This document shows, one piece after another, positions 34,681 through 43,262 of a stretch of 64,000 bases of DNA. The stretch is from CAZPRY01 sp964589175 (lineage in GTDB: Bacteria > Fidelibacterota > UBA2242): NCBI GenBank assembly GCA_964589175.1, contig CAZPRY010000001.1:62001-126000 (forward strand). Reading direction: 5' to 3'. Positions within the stretch are counted from its first letter, which is position 1; the number at the start of each line of letters is the position of its first letter. Under the pieces are notes generated by a model, which saw only the letters and a list, made by a program, of their open reading frames with translations, did not search any database and was not told the origin of the DNA. The position numbers were made by a program, and so were the translations under genes.

Positions 34681-35913
34681 CTAACTACTCTGATTATAGT
34701 TTCGTAATAAATCCAATATCGGAAACATCAGATCTGCGTAGGGTTGAATTTCCAGAATATTGCGCGTGGCGGTGATGAATCCGCTGATGACGATATCCAA
34801 ATCCTCGAAGTAAAACATGAAGCATACGAAACCAATCAGGCCGCCGGAGTGATAATAGACACGCCCATAGTCTTCGTGAACCATCGTGATCATGCCACAC
34901 CCATAATCCGAGTTTTCGCTGGGTGTTTGCATTCGGATAAGCGTCGAATCATTTTGAAATAATTCACCATCCATCAGGGTCCGCATGAAAGTACTCAGGT
35001 CTTTGGGCGTGCTCAGCAAAGCGCCGGCCGCCCAGCCGGCACTCCCGTGGATGCGGCTGCCGTCCACGCCGGCCTGATAACCGTGCGCGATCTCGCGGGA
35101 GTAATGATCGAAATCCTGCAAAAAGGTATTCTGCAGATTAATTTTATCATAGATACGTTCCCGCAGGATGTTATTCAGGGGCTTTCCGCAAACATTCTCC
35201 AGAATGCAGCCCAGCAGGATATAGTTGGAGTTGGAATAATCGTATTGCTGGCCGGGTTCAAAAACGACATACCCCTGATCGACGGTCATCGTAATGATCT
35301 CCAGTGGTGTGTAGTGATGCTCGGTCTGCGTTTTAAGCATATTCAGAAATGATGTTCGGAAGTAGTTATAGATACCGCTGCGATGGGAAAGAAGTTGGTA
35401 GACCGTGATGTCCTGCGAATATTCTCGAAACAGCACCATGGCAATAGGTTCGGGCAGATATTTGGCAATCGATCCGTTCAAATCGATGCGGTCCTCTTCA
35501 ACGAGTTGCAGGATCATAGTTGCGATCCAGGTCTTGGTGACGCTGCCTAAAATGAAAAGATTGTTCGGTGAGATGGCTTTCGATTTATCGGAATCGGTGT
35601 ATCCGTAGAGGCTGTTCCAGACCGGATAGCCCCGCTTGTCGACACAAATACCCGCCGCCAGCAATTCCGGATCAGTCTGGCAGTGCTCCGTTAAAATTGC
35701 TTCTAAATCAGCAATCGGTAAAGTGGGTCCGATCGGCGTGTCGTCATCGGGTTCTTCGGCGGTCGACCCGGGATTCTGCTGGCATTGCATTAACGGAAGG
35801 AAAAGCAGAAATAACGCGAGGATCGCAACAGCCTTAAATTCCAATACTCTCCCCGTAAATCGGAGTTCTTTCACGAATTGAAAGGCTGTCAGAATGGATT
35901 TTCCCAGCCGCAT
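34681..35913 (-). CDS. Beta-lactamase-family serine hydrolase, lipoprotein (AmiE/YbbE-like)
   Basis: A 410-residue PF00144 protein. Catalytic motifs are S124-V-T-K127 (in FILGSVTKTW), a YSN motif (DYSNSNY, about 222) and a C-terminal HSGG-type motif (YYHSGGLIGF). A lipoprotein signal ends LPLMQC (C44); the n-region before the hydrophobic core is unusually long (about 28 residues), but the only good start, with GGAGGGGG upstream, is at 35913. Members act on D-Ala-containing peptides or esters. It is 366 bp downstream of namZ on the same strand; in Bacillus subtilis an AmiE-type member of this family works with NamZ and NagZ in muropeptide recovery, so a similar role is plausible. Confidence 0.8.
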   Translation of the reverse strand: MRLGKSILTAFQFVKELRFTGRVLEFKAVAILALFLLFLPLMQCQQNPGSTAEEPDDDTPIGPTLPIADLEAILTEHCQTDPELLAAGICVDKRGYPVWNSLYGYTDSDKSKAISPNNLFILGSVTKTWIATMILQLVEEDRIDLNGSIAKYLPEPIAMVLFREYSQDITVYQLLSHRSGIYNYFRTSFLNMLKTQTEHHYTPLEIITMTVDQGYVVFEPGQQYDYSNSNYILLGCILENVCGKPLNNILRERIYDKINLQNTFLQDFDHYSREIAHGYQAGVDGSRIHGSAGWAAGALLSTPKDLSTFMRTLMDGELFQNDSTLIRMQTPSENSDYGCGMITMVHEDYGRVYYHSGGLIGFVCFMFYFEDLDIVISGFITATRNILEIQPYADLMFPILDLLRNYNQSS

Positions 35914-36279
35914 GATTTTCCCCCTCCGTTACGGAATGTACCGATTTGATCACCGATATTCAATACTTCAGGCAATTATTCCAGGTGATCATACATATGC
36001 AAAGTCAAAACGCATTTTATCTTTTATATGGTTTATACCCGAAAAAGTTGCGCGATTTATTTAACGGGATCGGGATTCTTAGAGTATTTCTCGACTTTAT
36101 CCAGGATCGCCTTTACTTTGCGGTAGCGCACAAAGCCCAAGATTAGAGCGAGTAACTTAGCGGCAGCAGCAAATAGCCGAGGATCGACTGCTCGGGCTGA
36201 ATTTCCCGGTAAGGTTTCATGATTTCACCGAAATGCGCCTCGCGAAGGTGGATCGCCCTCACAGGGCTTTGTTTTCGGT
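35914..36279. other. Gap between namZ and the serine hydrolase
   Basis: This 366-bp stretch has no intact gene of normal size. Its only coding signal is the possible frameshifted small membrane-protein gene at 36057-36220 (minus strand). I see no clear terminator or promoter. Confidence 0.5.
36057..36220 (-). pseudogene. Possible frameshifted small membrane-protein gene
   Basis: From ATG at 36220 the frame encodes MKPYREIQPEQSILGYLLL and stops after 25 residues. A shift near 36145 continues coherently as ILGFVRYRKVKAILDKVEKY and ends KNPDPVK at 36057-36059. Joined, they give a roughly 53-residue product with a hydrophobic helix followed by a basic amphipathic helix. Both halves have codon use like the neighbours. 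GGTGA lies 5 bases before the ATG. It could be a real disruption, a sequencing error, or chance. Confidence 0.35.
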
Positions 36280-37536
36280 TTAATCGTAAATCAAATATTT
36301 TTGGCGCATTTTTTCGAACTCCCGCAGCTCCCCGTCCCAGGACCGGATGATCGTTTCGGCGTCGACATCATTGAGAATCGCCGGTTGGACCTTGTCGGTA
36401 CCCATGGCTTTTTGAAAGGAGCCGATGCGCGTCGTCTCGAAAATCGGCTGCTCCGGGTGCAGTTTATGAATTGCTTCGAGAATGTGAATCTGGGTGCGCT
36501 GCGGCTGGAATTTGCGAATATCCGTGATGTGAATCTGCACGCCCTGCAATTCGGCGCCTGCGCGGGTGAAATAGTATGGTTTATAATACAGCGGCCGGAA
36601 AAAGACACCCGGCAGCCCGCGGCTGTTCAGCTCGTTGGCCAGCGCCTCTCCGTCGATCCAGTCTTCACCGATCAGTTCAAAGGGCAGGGTATAACCGATG
36701 CCGGTGTCGATCGTATGCAATTCGCCGATGATGCCGGTTGCGGCACAGAAAAGGGCCGTCTTCCCATGCGGAATGTGCGGCGAAGTGATCACCCATTCCA
36801 GGCCGGTGTCGTCGAAAGTCATGCGGCGCTGCCAGCCTTGCATCGGCACCACGGTCAGCTTACAATGGATGTCGAATTCAGTGTTGAAAAGTTGCGCCAG
36901 CTCGCCGACGGTCAAACCGTAAACGAATGGGATCGGGTACATGCCGATGAATGAACTGAACTGCGGGTCGAGCACCGGGCCTTCGACCAGCTCGCCGCCC
37001 AGTGGATTGGGACGATCGAGGACGATAAAGGGAATATTGTATTCGGCGGCGGCCTGCATGGCCTGGGCCATGGTGTAAATATAGGTATAGGCGCGCGAGC
37101 CGATATCCTGGATGTCGTAGATCAGGACGTCGAGATCTTTGAGCATCTCCTCGTTGGGTTTGCGCGTTTTACCATAAAGGGAATAAACCGGGATCCCGGT
37201 TTTCGCATCGACGAAATTTTCGATCTCATCGCCGCCGGTGACGGCTCCGCGTACGCCGTGTTCGGGACCGAAAAGCGCGACCAGGTCGATTTCGGAATTG
37301 TCGTTCAAAATATCGACGGTGGGCACGAGATCGCAATTCACACCGGTGGGATTGGTGATCAGACCGATCCGCTTGCCACGCACCAGGTCGAGCTGTTCCC
37401 CGATCAGCACGTCAATGCCGAGTTTCACTTTTTCCACTTGCGGAATTTCCTCCGGCTTGCTCAGTTGGGGTGTACAGGAAACGGTCAGCAATAAAAGTAT
37501 CGAACCGATTAAGAATAGCCGAAAATCGAATTTCAT
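36280..37536 (-). CDS. namZ: Exo-beta-N-acetylmuramidase NamZ (DUF1343), lipoprotein
   Basis: A 418-residue protein with a lipoprotein signal (LLLLTVSC, Cys about 21) followed by the DUF1343/YbbC fold. Family marks include GKRIGLITNPTGV, LFGPEHGVRG, IPVYSLYGKTRKP, VLIYDIQDIGSRAYTYI and VLDRPNPLGG. NamZ of Bacillus subtilis and Tannerella removes MurNAc from the non-reducing end of peptidoglycan fragments. The mature protein would be anchored in an envelope membrane and act on muropeptides in the periplasm or at the surface. The AmiE-like serine hydrolase gene follows on the same strand, which supports a peptidoglycan-recovery pair. GGAG precedes the ATG by 6 bases. Confidence 0.9.
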   Translation of the reverse strand: MKFDFRLFLIGSILLLLTVSCTPQLSKPEEIPQVEKVKLGIDVLIGEQLDLVRGKRIGLITNPTGVNCDLVPTVDILNDNSEIDLVALFGPEHGVRGAVTGGDEIENFVDAKTGIPVYSLYGKTRKPNEEMLKDLDVLIYDIQDIGSRAYTYIYTMAQAMQAAAEYNIPFIVLDRPNPLGGELVEGPVLDPQFSSFIGMYPIPFVYGLTVGELAQLFNTEFDIHCKLTVVPMQGWQRRMTFDDTGLEWVITSPHIPHGKTALFCAATGIIGELHTIDTGIGYTLPFELIGEDWIDGEALANELNSRGLPGVFFRPLYYKPYYFTRAGAELQGVQIHITDIRKFQPQRTQIHILEAIHKLHPEQPIFETTRIGSFQKAMGTDKVQPAILNDVDAETIIRSWDGELREFEKMRQKYLIYD

Positions 37537-37794
37537 GGTATCTCCATCTCGTTTGTCAGTTCAGTCGAAAAAAACAGTGGTTCGAAATTACCGAAAAATG
37601 CAACGGATTTCCAGTGCCAAAATATTTTTTAACGGAATTGAAAAATTGATCCGGAAACCGTAAACTCCAGCATTAAAACAGGTGTGATGAAATCGGGATT
37701 AAAATATCTAACCGGAAAGTATTTGACGTAGCGATCCGGTTTGGCAATTTGCGGAGCACTGGCGGGAAAATAAAAGATACAATGGGGAGAGAAT

Positions 37795-38319
37795 ATGTTC
37801 ATCTTAAAAATAGTTAAAAAGATTATCAAAATTCTGGGTTCGGCAGCCAGCCCCAATCAGATTGCCTGGGGTTTCAGCCTCGGGATGATCCTGGGCTTAA
37901 CGCCGTTTTGGAGCCCGCACAATCTGATCGTGATAGTACTGATCATTCTGCTCAATGTGAATATCGGTTCGGCCGTCTTCGGCTGGGCGATCTTCAGCGG
38001 ATTTGCCTACCTGCTCGACGGTATTTTCCATAGCCTTGGCTATCTGCTGCTGGTCGGTGTGGATAGTTTGCAGGGTGTCTGGACCTTCTTCTACAACAGC
38101 CCGTTTCTGGCGCTGTTCCGTCTGAATAATACCGTGGTGCTGGGGAGCCTGATCATTGCGCTGCTGGCTTTGGTCCCGGTGGTGATATTCATGAAATGGT
38201 TCGTTGTTTTTTATCGCAATAACCTGCAAGCCAGAGTCCAAAAATTTAAGATCGTGAAGTTGCTGAAGGGTTCCAAGATTTATACGGCTTACGAAAAAAT
38301 CAAATTATTGGGTGCTTAA
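37795..38319 (+). CDS. TIGR03546-family membrane protein
   Basis: A 174-residue integral membrane protein with about four hydrophobic segments (about 22-60, 65-85, 90-100 and 115-140). The start KIIKILGSAASPNQIAWGF and the LGLTPFWSPHN segment match the TIGR03546 family, which is related to DUF2062. It is always noted as a partner of TIGR03545; here the next gene begins right after its stop, so they form an operon. The function is unknown. GGGGAGAG precedes the ATG. It is divergent from namZ across a 258-bp gap. Confidence 0.8.
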   Translation: MFILKIVKKIIKILGSAASPNQIAWGFSLGMILGLTPFWSPHNLIVIVLIILLNVNIGSAVFGWAIFSGFAYLLDGIFHSLGYLLLVGVDSLQGVWTFFYNSPFLALFRLNNTVVLGSLIIALLALVPVVIFMKWFVVFYRNNLQARVQKFKIVKLLKGSKIYTAYEKIKLLGA

Positions 38320-40167
38320 ATGATACGCTGGAAAGGTTTATTTGTAATAATCGGAATCGTGATTGTTGTTCTTGTGCTGGGTCTCGTGTTCAGCGATAGC
38401 TGGCTGGAGCGCAAGCTTGAAAACGCCGCTTCCGGTATCAACGGCGCAAAAGTCGAGATCGATGATCTCAACTTCTCGCTGTTTACGCTGGATTTTGGCT
38501 GGAAACGCCTGCAGGTCACCGATCCCGGGCAGACGATGCTGAACGCTTTCGAAACCGGCCCCGGCCGCTTTAACATGGAATTTCTGCCGCTCCTGTCGCG
38601 GCGGGTGATTATCGAGAACCTGGAACTGACTCAAATCCGGACGGGAACGCAGCGCGCCACGGACGGCAAATTGCCGCCCCGGAAGAAAGCGGAGCCGCGC
38701 GAGCCGGGTTTCCTCTCGGAGGCTATCGATAAAATCGATGCCGACGTTAAGGCCAAGGCCCAAATCGAAATCGGCGACATCAAGCAGAAGGCCAATATCG
38801 ACAGCGTTCTGCAGATTCTGGATATTCGCTCGGTCGGCAAGATCGACTCGCTGCAGAGCGCCATGGCCGCCAGCTACCAACTCTGGGAAGAGAAAATGAC
38901 CGGCTTCGATCCCGAGGGCGATCTGCGCGATATCGAGGCCAAGCTAAAAGCTCTCGATGTTAACAAGATCAAAACGGCGGATGATCTGCAAAAAGCGCTC
39001 ACTGCCGCAACCCAATTGAAGACCGACGTTGAACGCGTTCAAAAGGACGTGAAAAGCGTCGGCAGCGACCTGACGAACGACTTTCGGCAGATTCGCGGCG
39101 GCCTTGGCAGCGTGGATGATTGGGTGAAACGCGATTATAAGCATGCCCTGACACTGGCGCATTTGCCCGAGATTGACGCTCAGAATATCGGACAGATGAT
39201 CTTTGGCGAGAAGATTTTCAGCCGCCTGACGACGGCCTTGAAATATATCAAAGAGCTGCGTTATTACGCCGCTAAAATGAAATCGGATAAACCTGAAAAG
39301 GAAAAACCGGCGCGCCTGCGCGGTCAGAATATCGCCTTTCCGGCGAAGGCTACGCGGCCGCAATTCTGGATCAAGAATGTCGCTATTACCGGCCAGACCA
39401 ACGCTGCCGTCGATTACGGCGGAACGGTTAAAAATGTCGTCTCGGATCAGCGTCAGATTCAGCAGGCGACCGAGATTAAGGTGCAGGGTTCGAACGCGGC
39501 TGGCGTAAGTCTTGATTTGGCGGGCGTACTCGATTACCGGGGAGAAAAACCGGCCGAGCGCTTCGATCTGAATTATACGGGATTCGATCTGGCGGGAACC
39601 ACGCTCTCCAATTCGAATTTTCTGCCGAATAAACTCAATCGAGGGACCGGCAAGATCGGGGCGAAACTGGTGCTCGAAGGCAAGCAAATTGACGGAGAGA
39701 TCGATTTTACCGCGAATGCGCTGGCCTTCGATTTTAGCAAGACGACGCAACCACGCAACCGGTTCGAGATGATCGGGCAAAAAATTGCCTGGGCCAATAC
39801 GGACATTGAGATGACCGGCCTGATCCACGGTGATGAGGATGGATTCCGGCTTAGCCTGCGTTCCAGCCTTGACGATCAGATCGCCAGGGCGGTCAAGGCC
39901 ATTGCCGGCCAGGAAGTGGAAAATGCCCGGCGTAAAATTGAAGAAAAAATCGATCGGGCAGTCGCAGCCAAACGCGCCGAGTTGGATACTTTCGTGAAGC
40001 AGCAGGAGCAGAAATTGCGTGATGAACTGGCGCAATATGAAGCTGAAATCGCCGAACAGATGAAAGTCGTCGATGCCAGGAAGAAAGAGATTCAGGACCA
40101 GATCGACGCCCAAAAGAAAAAAGTGGAAAAACAGGTTAAGGATAAAGTGAAGAGCCTGATTCCCTGA
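38320..40167 (+). CDS. TIGR03545-family envelope protein (AsmA-like)
   Basis: A 615-residue protein starting at the base after the TIGR03546 stop. One N-terminal membrane helix (about 5-24) anchors a large periplasmic part. The first 120 residues resemble AsmA/DUF748 proteins (KVEIDDLNFSLF, RRVIIENLELTQIRTGT), a helical segment follows (about 145-250), then beta-rich repeats (about 340-500). The last 100 residues are a charged coiled coil ending KVKSLIP. AsmA-like proteins are linked to lipid transport or outer-membrane assembly; with the TIGR03546 partner this is a known but uncharacterised two-gene unit. A strong terminator follows. Confidence 0.8.
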   Translation: MIRWKGLFVIIGIVIVVLVLGLVFSDSWLERKLENAASGINGAKVEIDDLNFSLFTLDFGWKRLQVTDPGQTMLNAFETGPGRFNMEFLPLLSRRVIIENLELTQIRTGTQRATDGKLPPRKKAEPREPGFLSEAIDKIDADVKAKAQIEIGDIKQKANIDSVLQILDIRSVGKIDSLQSAMAASYQLWEEKMTGFDPEGDLRDIEAKLKALDVNKIKTADDLQKALTAATQLKTDVERVQKDVKSVGSDLTNDFRQIRGGLGSVDDWVKRDYKHALTLAHLPEIDAQNIGQMIFGEKIFSRLTTALKYIKELRYYAAKMKSDKPEKEKPARLRGQNIAFPAKATRPQFWIKNVAITGQTNAAVDYGGTVKNVVSDQRQIQQATEIKVQGSNAAGVSLDLAGVLDYRGEKPAERFDLNYTGFDLAGTTLSNSNFLPNKLNRGTGKIGAKLVLEGKQIDGEIDFTANALAFDFSKTTQPRNRFEMIGQKIAWANTDIEMTGLIHGDEDGFRLSLRSSLDDQIARAVKAIAGQEVENARRKIEEKIDRAVAAKRAELDTFVKQQEQKLRDELAQYEAEIAEQMKVVDARKKEIQDQIDAQKKKVEKQVKDKVKSLIP

Positions 40168-40191
40168 TTGACGGAAAAAATCGTTTGATCG

Positions 40192-40226
40192 AACGGCCGC
40201 CGGCATTTTATCGACGGCCGTTTTTT
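40192..40226 (+). terminator. Rho-independent terminator after the TIGR03545 gene
   Basis: Stem AACGGCCG / CGGCCGTT with a 15-base loop and six T residues, 25 bases after the stop codon. Confidence 0.85.
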
Positions 40227-40295
40227 ATCGTACCGTTTCTGCAATAATATTGTTTAATTCAAGGGTGATTTACGGGAAATTATGATGGAACAGGC

Positions 40296-40952
40296 ATGGA
40301 CGTAATCTACGAGGACAATCATCTGCTGGTGCTGCGCAAACCCGCGGGCGTTCTGGTTCAGGGCGACCGGACCGGGGACATCTCCCTGCTCGCGATGGCC
40401 AAAGAATATATCAAGGAGAAGTACCAGAAACCGGGCGAAGTGTACCTGGGGCTTGTGCATCGCCTGGACCGACCCGTGTCCGGTGTTGTCGTTCTTGCGC
40501 GGACTTCCAAAGCCGCCAGCCGGCTGTCCGAGCAGTTTAAAAAGCGTGAAATCCGCAAAATTTACTGGGCCCTGGTCGAAGGCAAAGTGCCGGAAACGGG
40601 AATTTTTCACGACCAAGTGCGGCGCGGCGGACACCGCAGCCGGGTGCTTGATGATGCCGAAGAAGGCCAGAGCGCCCGCCTAAATTACCGCTTATGCAAA
40701 TATACGGGCGGCATTTCCTGGGTTGAGATTGATCTGGGTACCGGCCGCCATCACCAGATTCGGGCCCAGTTTGCGCATCGCGGTTTTCCGCTGCTGGGCG
40801 ATTTCCGCTACGGATCACACATAAAATTTCCCGAACGTTCGATTGCCCTGCTGGCCCGTTCGATCACGGTCAGTCATCCGGTTTTGCATGAGGAAATGAC
40901 CTTCACTGCCGAGCCGGAAGATTACTGGCAGCCGCAATTCAGAGCCCAATAG
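40296..40952 (+). CDS. RluA-family RNA pseudouridine synthase
   Basis: A 218-residue enzyme converting uridine to pseudouridine in rRNA or tRNA. The catalytic motif H55-R-L-D58 (in VHRLDRPVSGVVVLART) is intact; D58 would be the nucleophile. Further family marks are KKREIRKIYWALVEG, LGTGRHHQIRAQFAHRGFP and LGDFRYG. It has no S4 domain, as expected for the shorter RluA/RluC-like group (RluA itself is about 219 residues). Which RNA site it modifies cannot be told. The next gene starts 5 bp after its stop. Confidence 0.9.
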   Translation: MDVIYEDNHLLVLRKPAGVLVQGDRTGDISLLAMAKEYIKEKYQKPGEVYLGLVHRLDRPVSGVVVLARTSKAASRLSEQFKKREIRKIYWALVEGKVPETGIFHDQVRRGGHRSRVLDDAEEGQSARLNYRLCKYTGGISWVEIDLGTGRHHQIRAQFAHRGFPLLGDFRYGSHIKFPERSIALLARSITVSHPVLHEEMTFTAEPEDYWQPQFRAQ

Positions 40953-40956
40953 TGCG

Positions 40957-41922
40957 ATGAAGTTTAAAAATATAATACAGATTGCCGGAATTATCGATCA
41001 GCCGGAAGCCGATTTGCTGATGCAATGCGGTGTCGAGTGGCTGGGCTTTCCGCTGCGCCTGTCCGTGAACCGGGAAGACCTAAGCGAGGACGAAGCGGCG
41101 GTTGTCATCCGGAATATTCCCAGTCCGCATGTCCCTGTTTTAATTACTTACCTGGATCGCGCTGCCGATATTGCCGAATTTTGCGGGCGGCTCGGCGTCG
41201 GCATGGTGCAGCTCCACGGAGCAATTGCCATTTCCGAGATTACCGAACTGAAAAGCATTGCGCCGTCGTTGCAGATCATCAAAAGCCTGATCGTCAGGGG
41301 CGATAATCTTGCGCAATTGCTCGAAGCGCTGGTCGACTATGCACTCTATGTGGACGCTTTCATCACCGATACTTTCGACCCGGCGACGGGCGCCAGCGGT
41401 GCGACCGGGAAAGTGCACGACTGGTCGATCAGCCGTGAACTGGTGGAGAATTCGAGCAAGCCGATCATCCTGGCCGGCGGTTTAACGCCCGAGAATGTCC
41501 GTGCGGCGATCCTGTCAGTTCGTCCGGCGGGTGTCGATGCGCACACCGGCGTGGAAGCCCTGAACGGCCGCAAAGGCCCTGAGCGCGTCTGGCGTTTTGT
41601 TACCGAGGCACGGGAGGCCTTCAGGCAACTGGAGCGTGACGAAGAGTACGACAACGATATTGATCCGGAAGTGCCGGTGGACGGCGTGCTTGACCTGCAC
41701 ACTTTCAGCCCCAAAGAGGTCAAAGACCTCGTGCCGGAATATATCCGGGCTTGCCGGGAGAAGGGCATTTATCAAATCCGCATCATCCACGGCAAAGGCA
41801 CCGGAACCCTGCGGCGGACGGTGCAGGCCCTTCTGGATCGCTCGACGGAAGTGGAGTCGTATGCAACGGCCGACGGGCCCGGAGGCGGTTGGGGCGCCAC
41901 GCTTGTCGTGTTGCGCCGGTGA
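40957..41922 (+). CDS. TrpF-like domain fused to a C-terminal Smr domain
   Basis: A 321-residue fusion. Residues 1-215 form a phosphoribosylanthranilate isomerase (TrpF)-like (beta/alpha)8 barrel: IIQIAGI at the first strand, MVQLHGA, D138 in FITDTFDP (the catalytic Asp position), phosphate-binding AGGLTPENV and GVDAHTGVE. The TrpF general-base Cys of the KICG motif is replaced by Ala (A10), so normal isomerase activity is doubtful. Residues about 240-321 are a complete Smr (MutS2 C-terminal) nuclease-like domain with LDLHTFS and HGKGTGTLR. No other trp gene is nearby. It probably shares a transcript with the pseudouridine synthase. The fusion suggests a nucleic-acid-related or regulatory role. 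Confidence 0.8.
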   Translation: MKFKNIIQIAGIIDQPEADLLMQCGVEWLGFPLRLSVNREDLSEDEAAVVIRNIPSPHVPVLITYLDRAADIAEFCGRLGVGMVQLHGAIAISEITELKSIAPSLQIIKSLIVRGDNLAQLLEALVDYALYVDAFITDTFDPATGASGATGKVHDWSISRELVENSSKPIILAGGLTPENVRAAILSVRPAGVDAHTGVEALNGRKGPERVWRFVTEAREAFRQLERDEEYDNDIDPEVPVDGVLDLHTFSPKEVKDLVPEYIRACREKGIYQIRIIHGKGTGTLRRTVQALLDRSTEVESYATADGPGGGWGATLVVLRR

Positions 41923-41951
41923 TCCCCGAGGCATATTAGTCCTGATCCGTC

Positions 41952-41980
41952 ATTCTGAGGGCATAGAATGCCCGAAGAAT
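41952..41980. repeat. REP-like imperfect hairpin
   Basis: Inner stem GGGCAT/ATGCCC (loop AGA) is enclosed by ATTCT/AGAAT with a symmetric GA/GA internal loop. It sits 30 bp after the TrpF-Smr stop. Short dispersed elements with CATTCTGAG...GAAGAATC ends are common in many bacterial genomes; I saw only this copy in the window. Confidence 0.5.
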
Positions 41981-42108
41981 CAGATTGGTAGGTTATTGCC
42001 TGTTTTATAGATAAATCCAATCCATGAGAAATTAGTATTGCATTTTTGGCTATGAAGTATTATTGTCTGTTAATCTACAAACCACAACCTAATAAAGGCG
42101 GGTAAATA

Positions 42109-43239
42109 ATGCAGAAAAATAAAATGAAAAAGCAGAAGAGTTGTTTTTTGTATCGGGTGTTTTTCACCCTCGTCCTGGGAGCGTGCGCCTTGTTGTTGAC
42201 GGTTAACTCATACGCCCAGACCGCAGAACCCATCGAAGGGCTAGGTCCTCTACTCTCGGAAGCGGCCACGCAGTACCTTCAGCCGGTTTTTCCGGCCCTG
42301 AGCGCCAATTTTAACAGCGGCTGGTTCAGTTCGATACCGCCCCGCAAAAAACTGGCTTTCGATATCGAGATCGGCCTGGCGGCTGTCGGTACCCGGATTG
42401 GTTCGGGAGCGGAGGATTTTTCCATTCCGGGGCACTATTATTTTTCACCGACCATGGCGCAGGAATTTACCGAATCGATTGCCGACCAGCCGAATATCCG
42501 CAGCCAAGTGGTCGATCAACTGGTCAATACCGGCATCGCCATGTCGATGAGCGGCGGAACGATCATCGGCGGCAATCAGAATGTCACGCTGCATTTCGGC
42601 GACAAAGACGAGATTAATTTCGTGATCCGGCATCCCGACTACCCCTTCCCGGTCTATGTGAACCTGGAAGCCGAGCCCTTCGAAGTCGAAGCGGGCGGCG
42701 TTCTGGGGGGCTGGCCGGCCCTGCCGCTGGCGTTTCCGCAGATAAAACTGGGCACGATCATGGGCACGCAGCTGATTTTCCGGGGTGTCCCGCCGATCGC
42801 CATCAACGACGATGTCGGGGACTTTTCGTTTACCGGCTTCGGCCTGATGCACAACCCGATGGTCTGGCTGCCCAAAATCCTGCCGGTGCAGGCGGCCCTC
42901 GGTGGCATGTGGCAAAGCATCAGCCTCGGCGATCATCTCGATATCCGGACCCTGAGTTTTGCGGGAATGGTCGGTTACCAGCTGGGCAAGCGCTGGGTTC
43001 GCCTGACGCCGCAGCTGGGATTCATCAGTGACCGGACGACGATGGAATTTAACTACACCGAATCGATCGACGTGCCGGGCGGTGAGGAAGAAATCACCTT
43101 GGATATGTCACTCGAACAGGCGCAGTCCCGGCGCACGTTTGTCGGTTTGCATCTCTATCTTGTCCATCTCAACTTCTTCGCGCGCTATTTTATGAGTGGT
43201 GAGACCGGCGTCGCGGGCGGAATATCGATCAGCTTCTAA
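42109..43239 (+). CDS. DUF6588-family outer-membrane protein
   Basis: A 376-residue exported protein. The signal peptide (long basic start, core about 16-33, ending SYAQ) is followed by a segment characteristic of DUF6588: YLQPVFPALSANFNSGW then KKLAFDIEIGL. The rest alternates short amphipathic strands and ends MSGETGVAGGISISF, as expected for an outer-membrane beta-barrel. The function of the family is unknown. It is followed 23 bp later by a secreted protein of unknown type on the same strand. The ATG at 42109 is preceded by GGCGGG. Confidence 0.7.
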   Translation: MQKNKMKKQKSCFLYRVFFTLVLGACALLLTVNSYAQTAEPIEGLGPLLSEAATQYLQPVFPALSANFNSGWFSSIPPRKKLAFDIEIGLAAVGTRIGSGAEDFSIPGHYYFSPTMAQEFTESIADQPNIRSQVVDQLVNTGIAMSMSGGTIIGGNQNVTLHFGDKDEINFVIRHPDYPFPVYVNLEAEPFEVEAGGVLGGWPALPLAFPQIKLGTIMGTQLIFRGVPPIAINDDVGDFSFTGFGLMHNPMVWLPKILPVQAALGGMWQSISLGDHLDIRTLSFAGMVGYQLGKRWVRLTPQLGFISDRTTMEFNYTESIDVPGGEEEITLDMSLEQAQSRRTFVGLHLYLVHLNFFARYFMSGETGVAGGISISF

Positions 43240-43262
43240 TCAATTAGGAATGGAGTAATAAG

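Noticed and set aside
37540..37640. Sigma54-like TGGCAC ... TTGCA before namZ (minus strand)
   Set aside because: The spacing between the GG and GC elements is 15 rather than 10, so it does not fit a sigma54 promoter.
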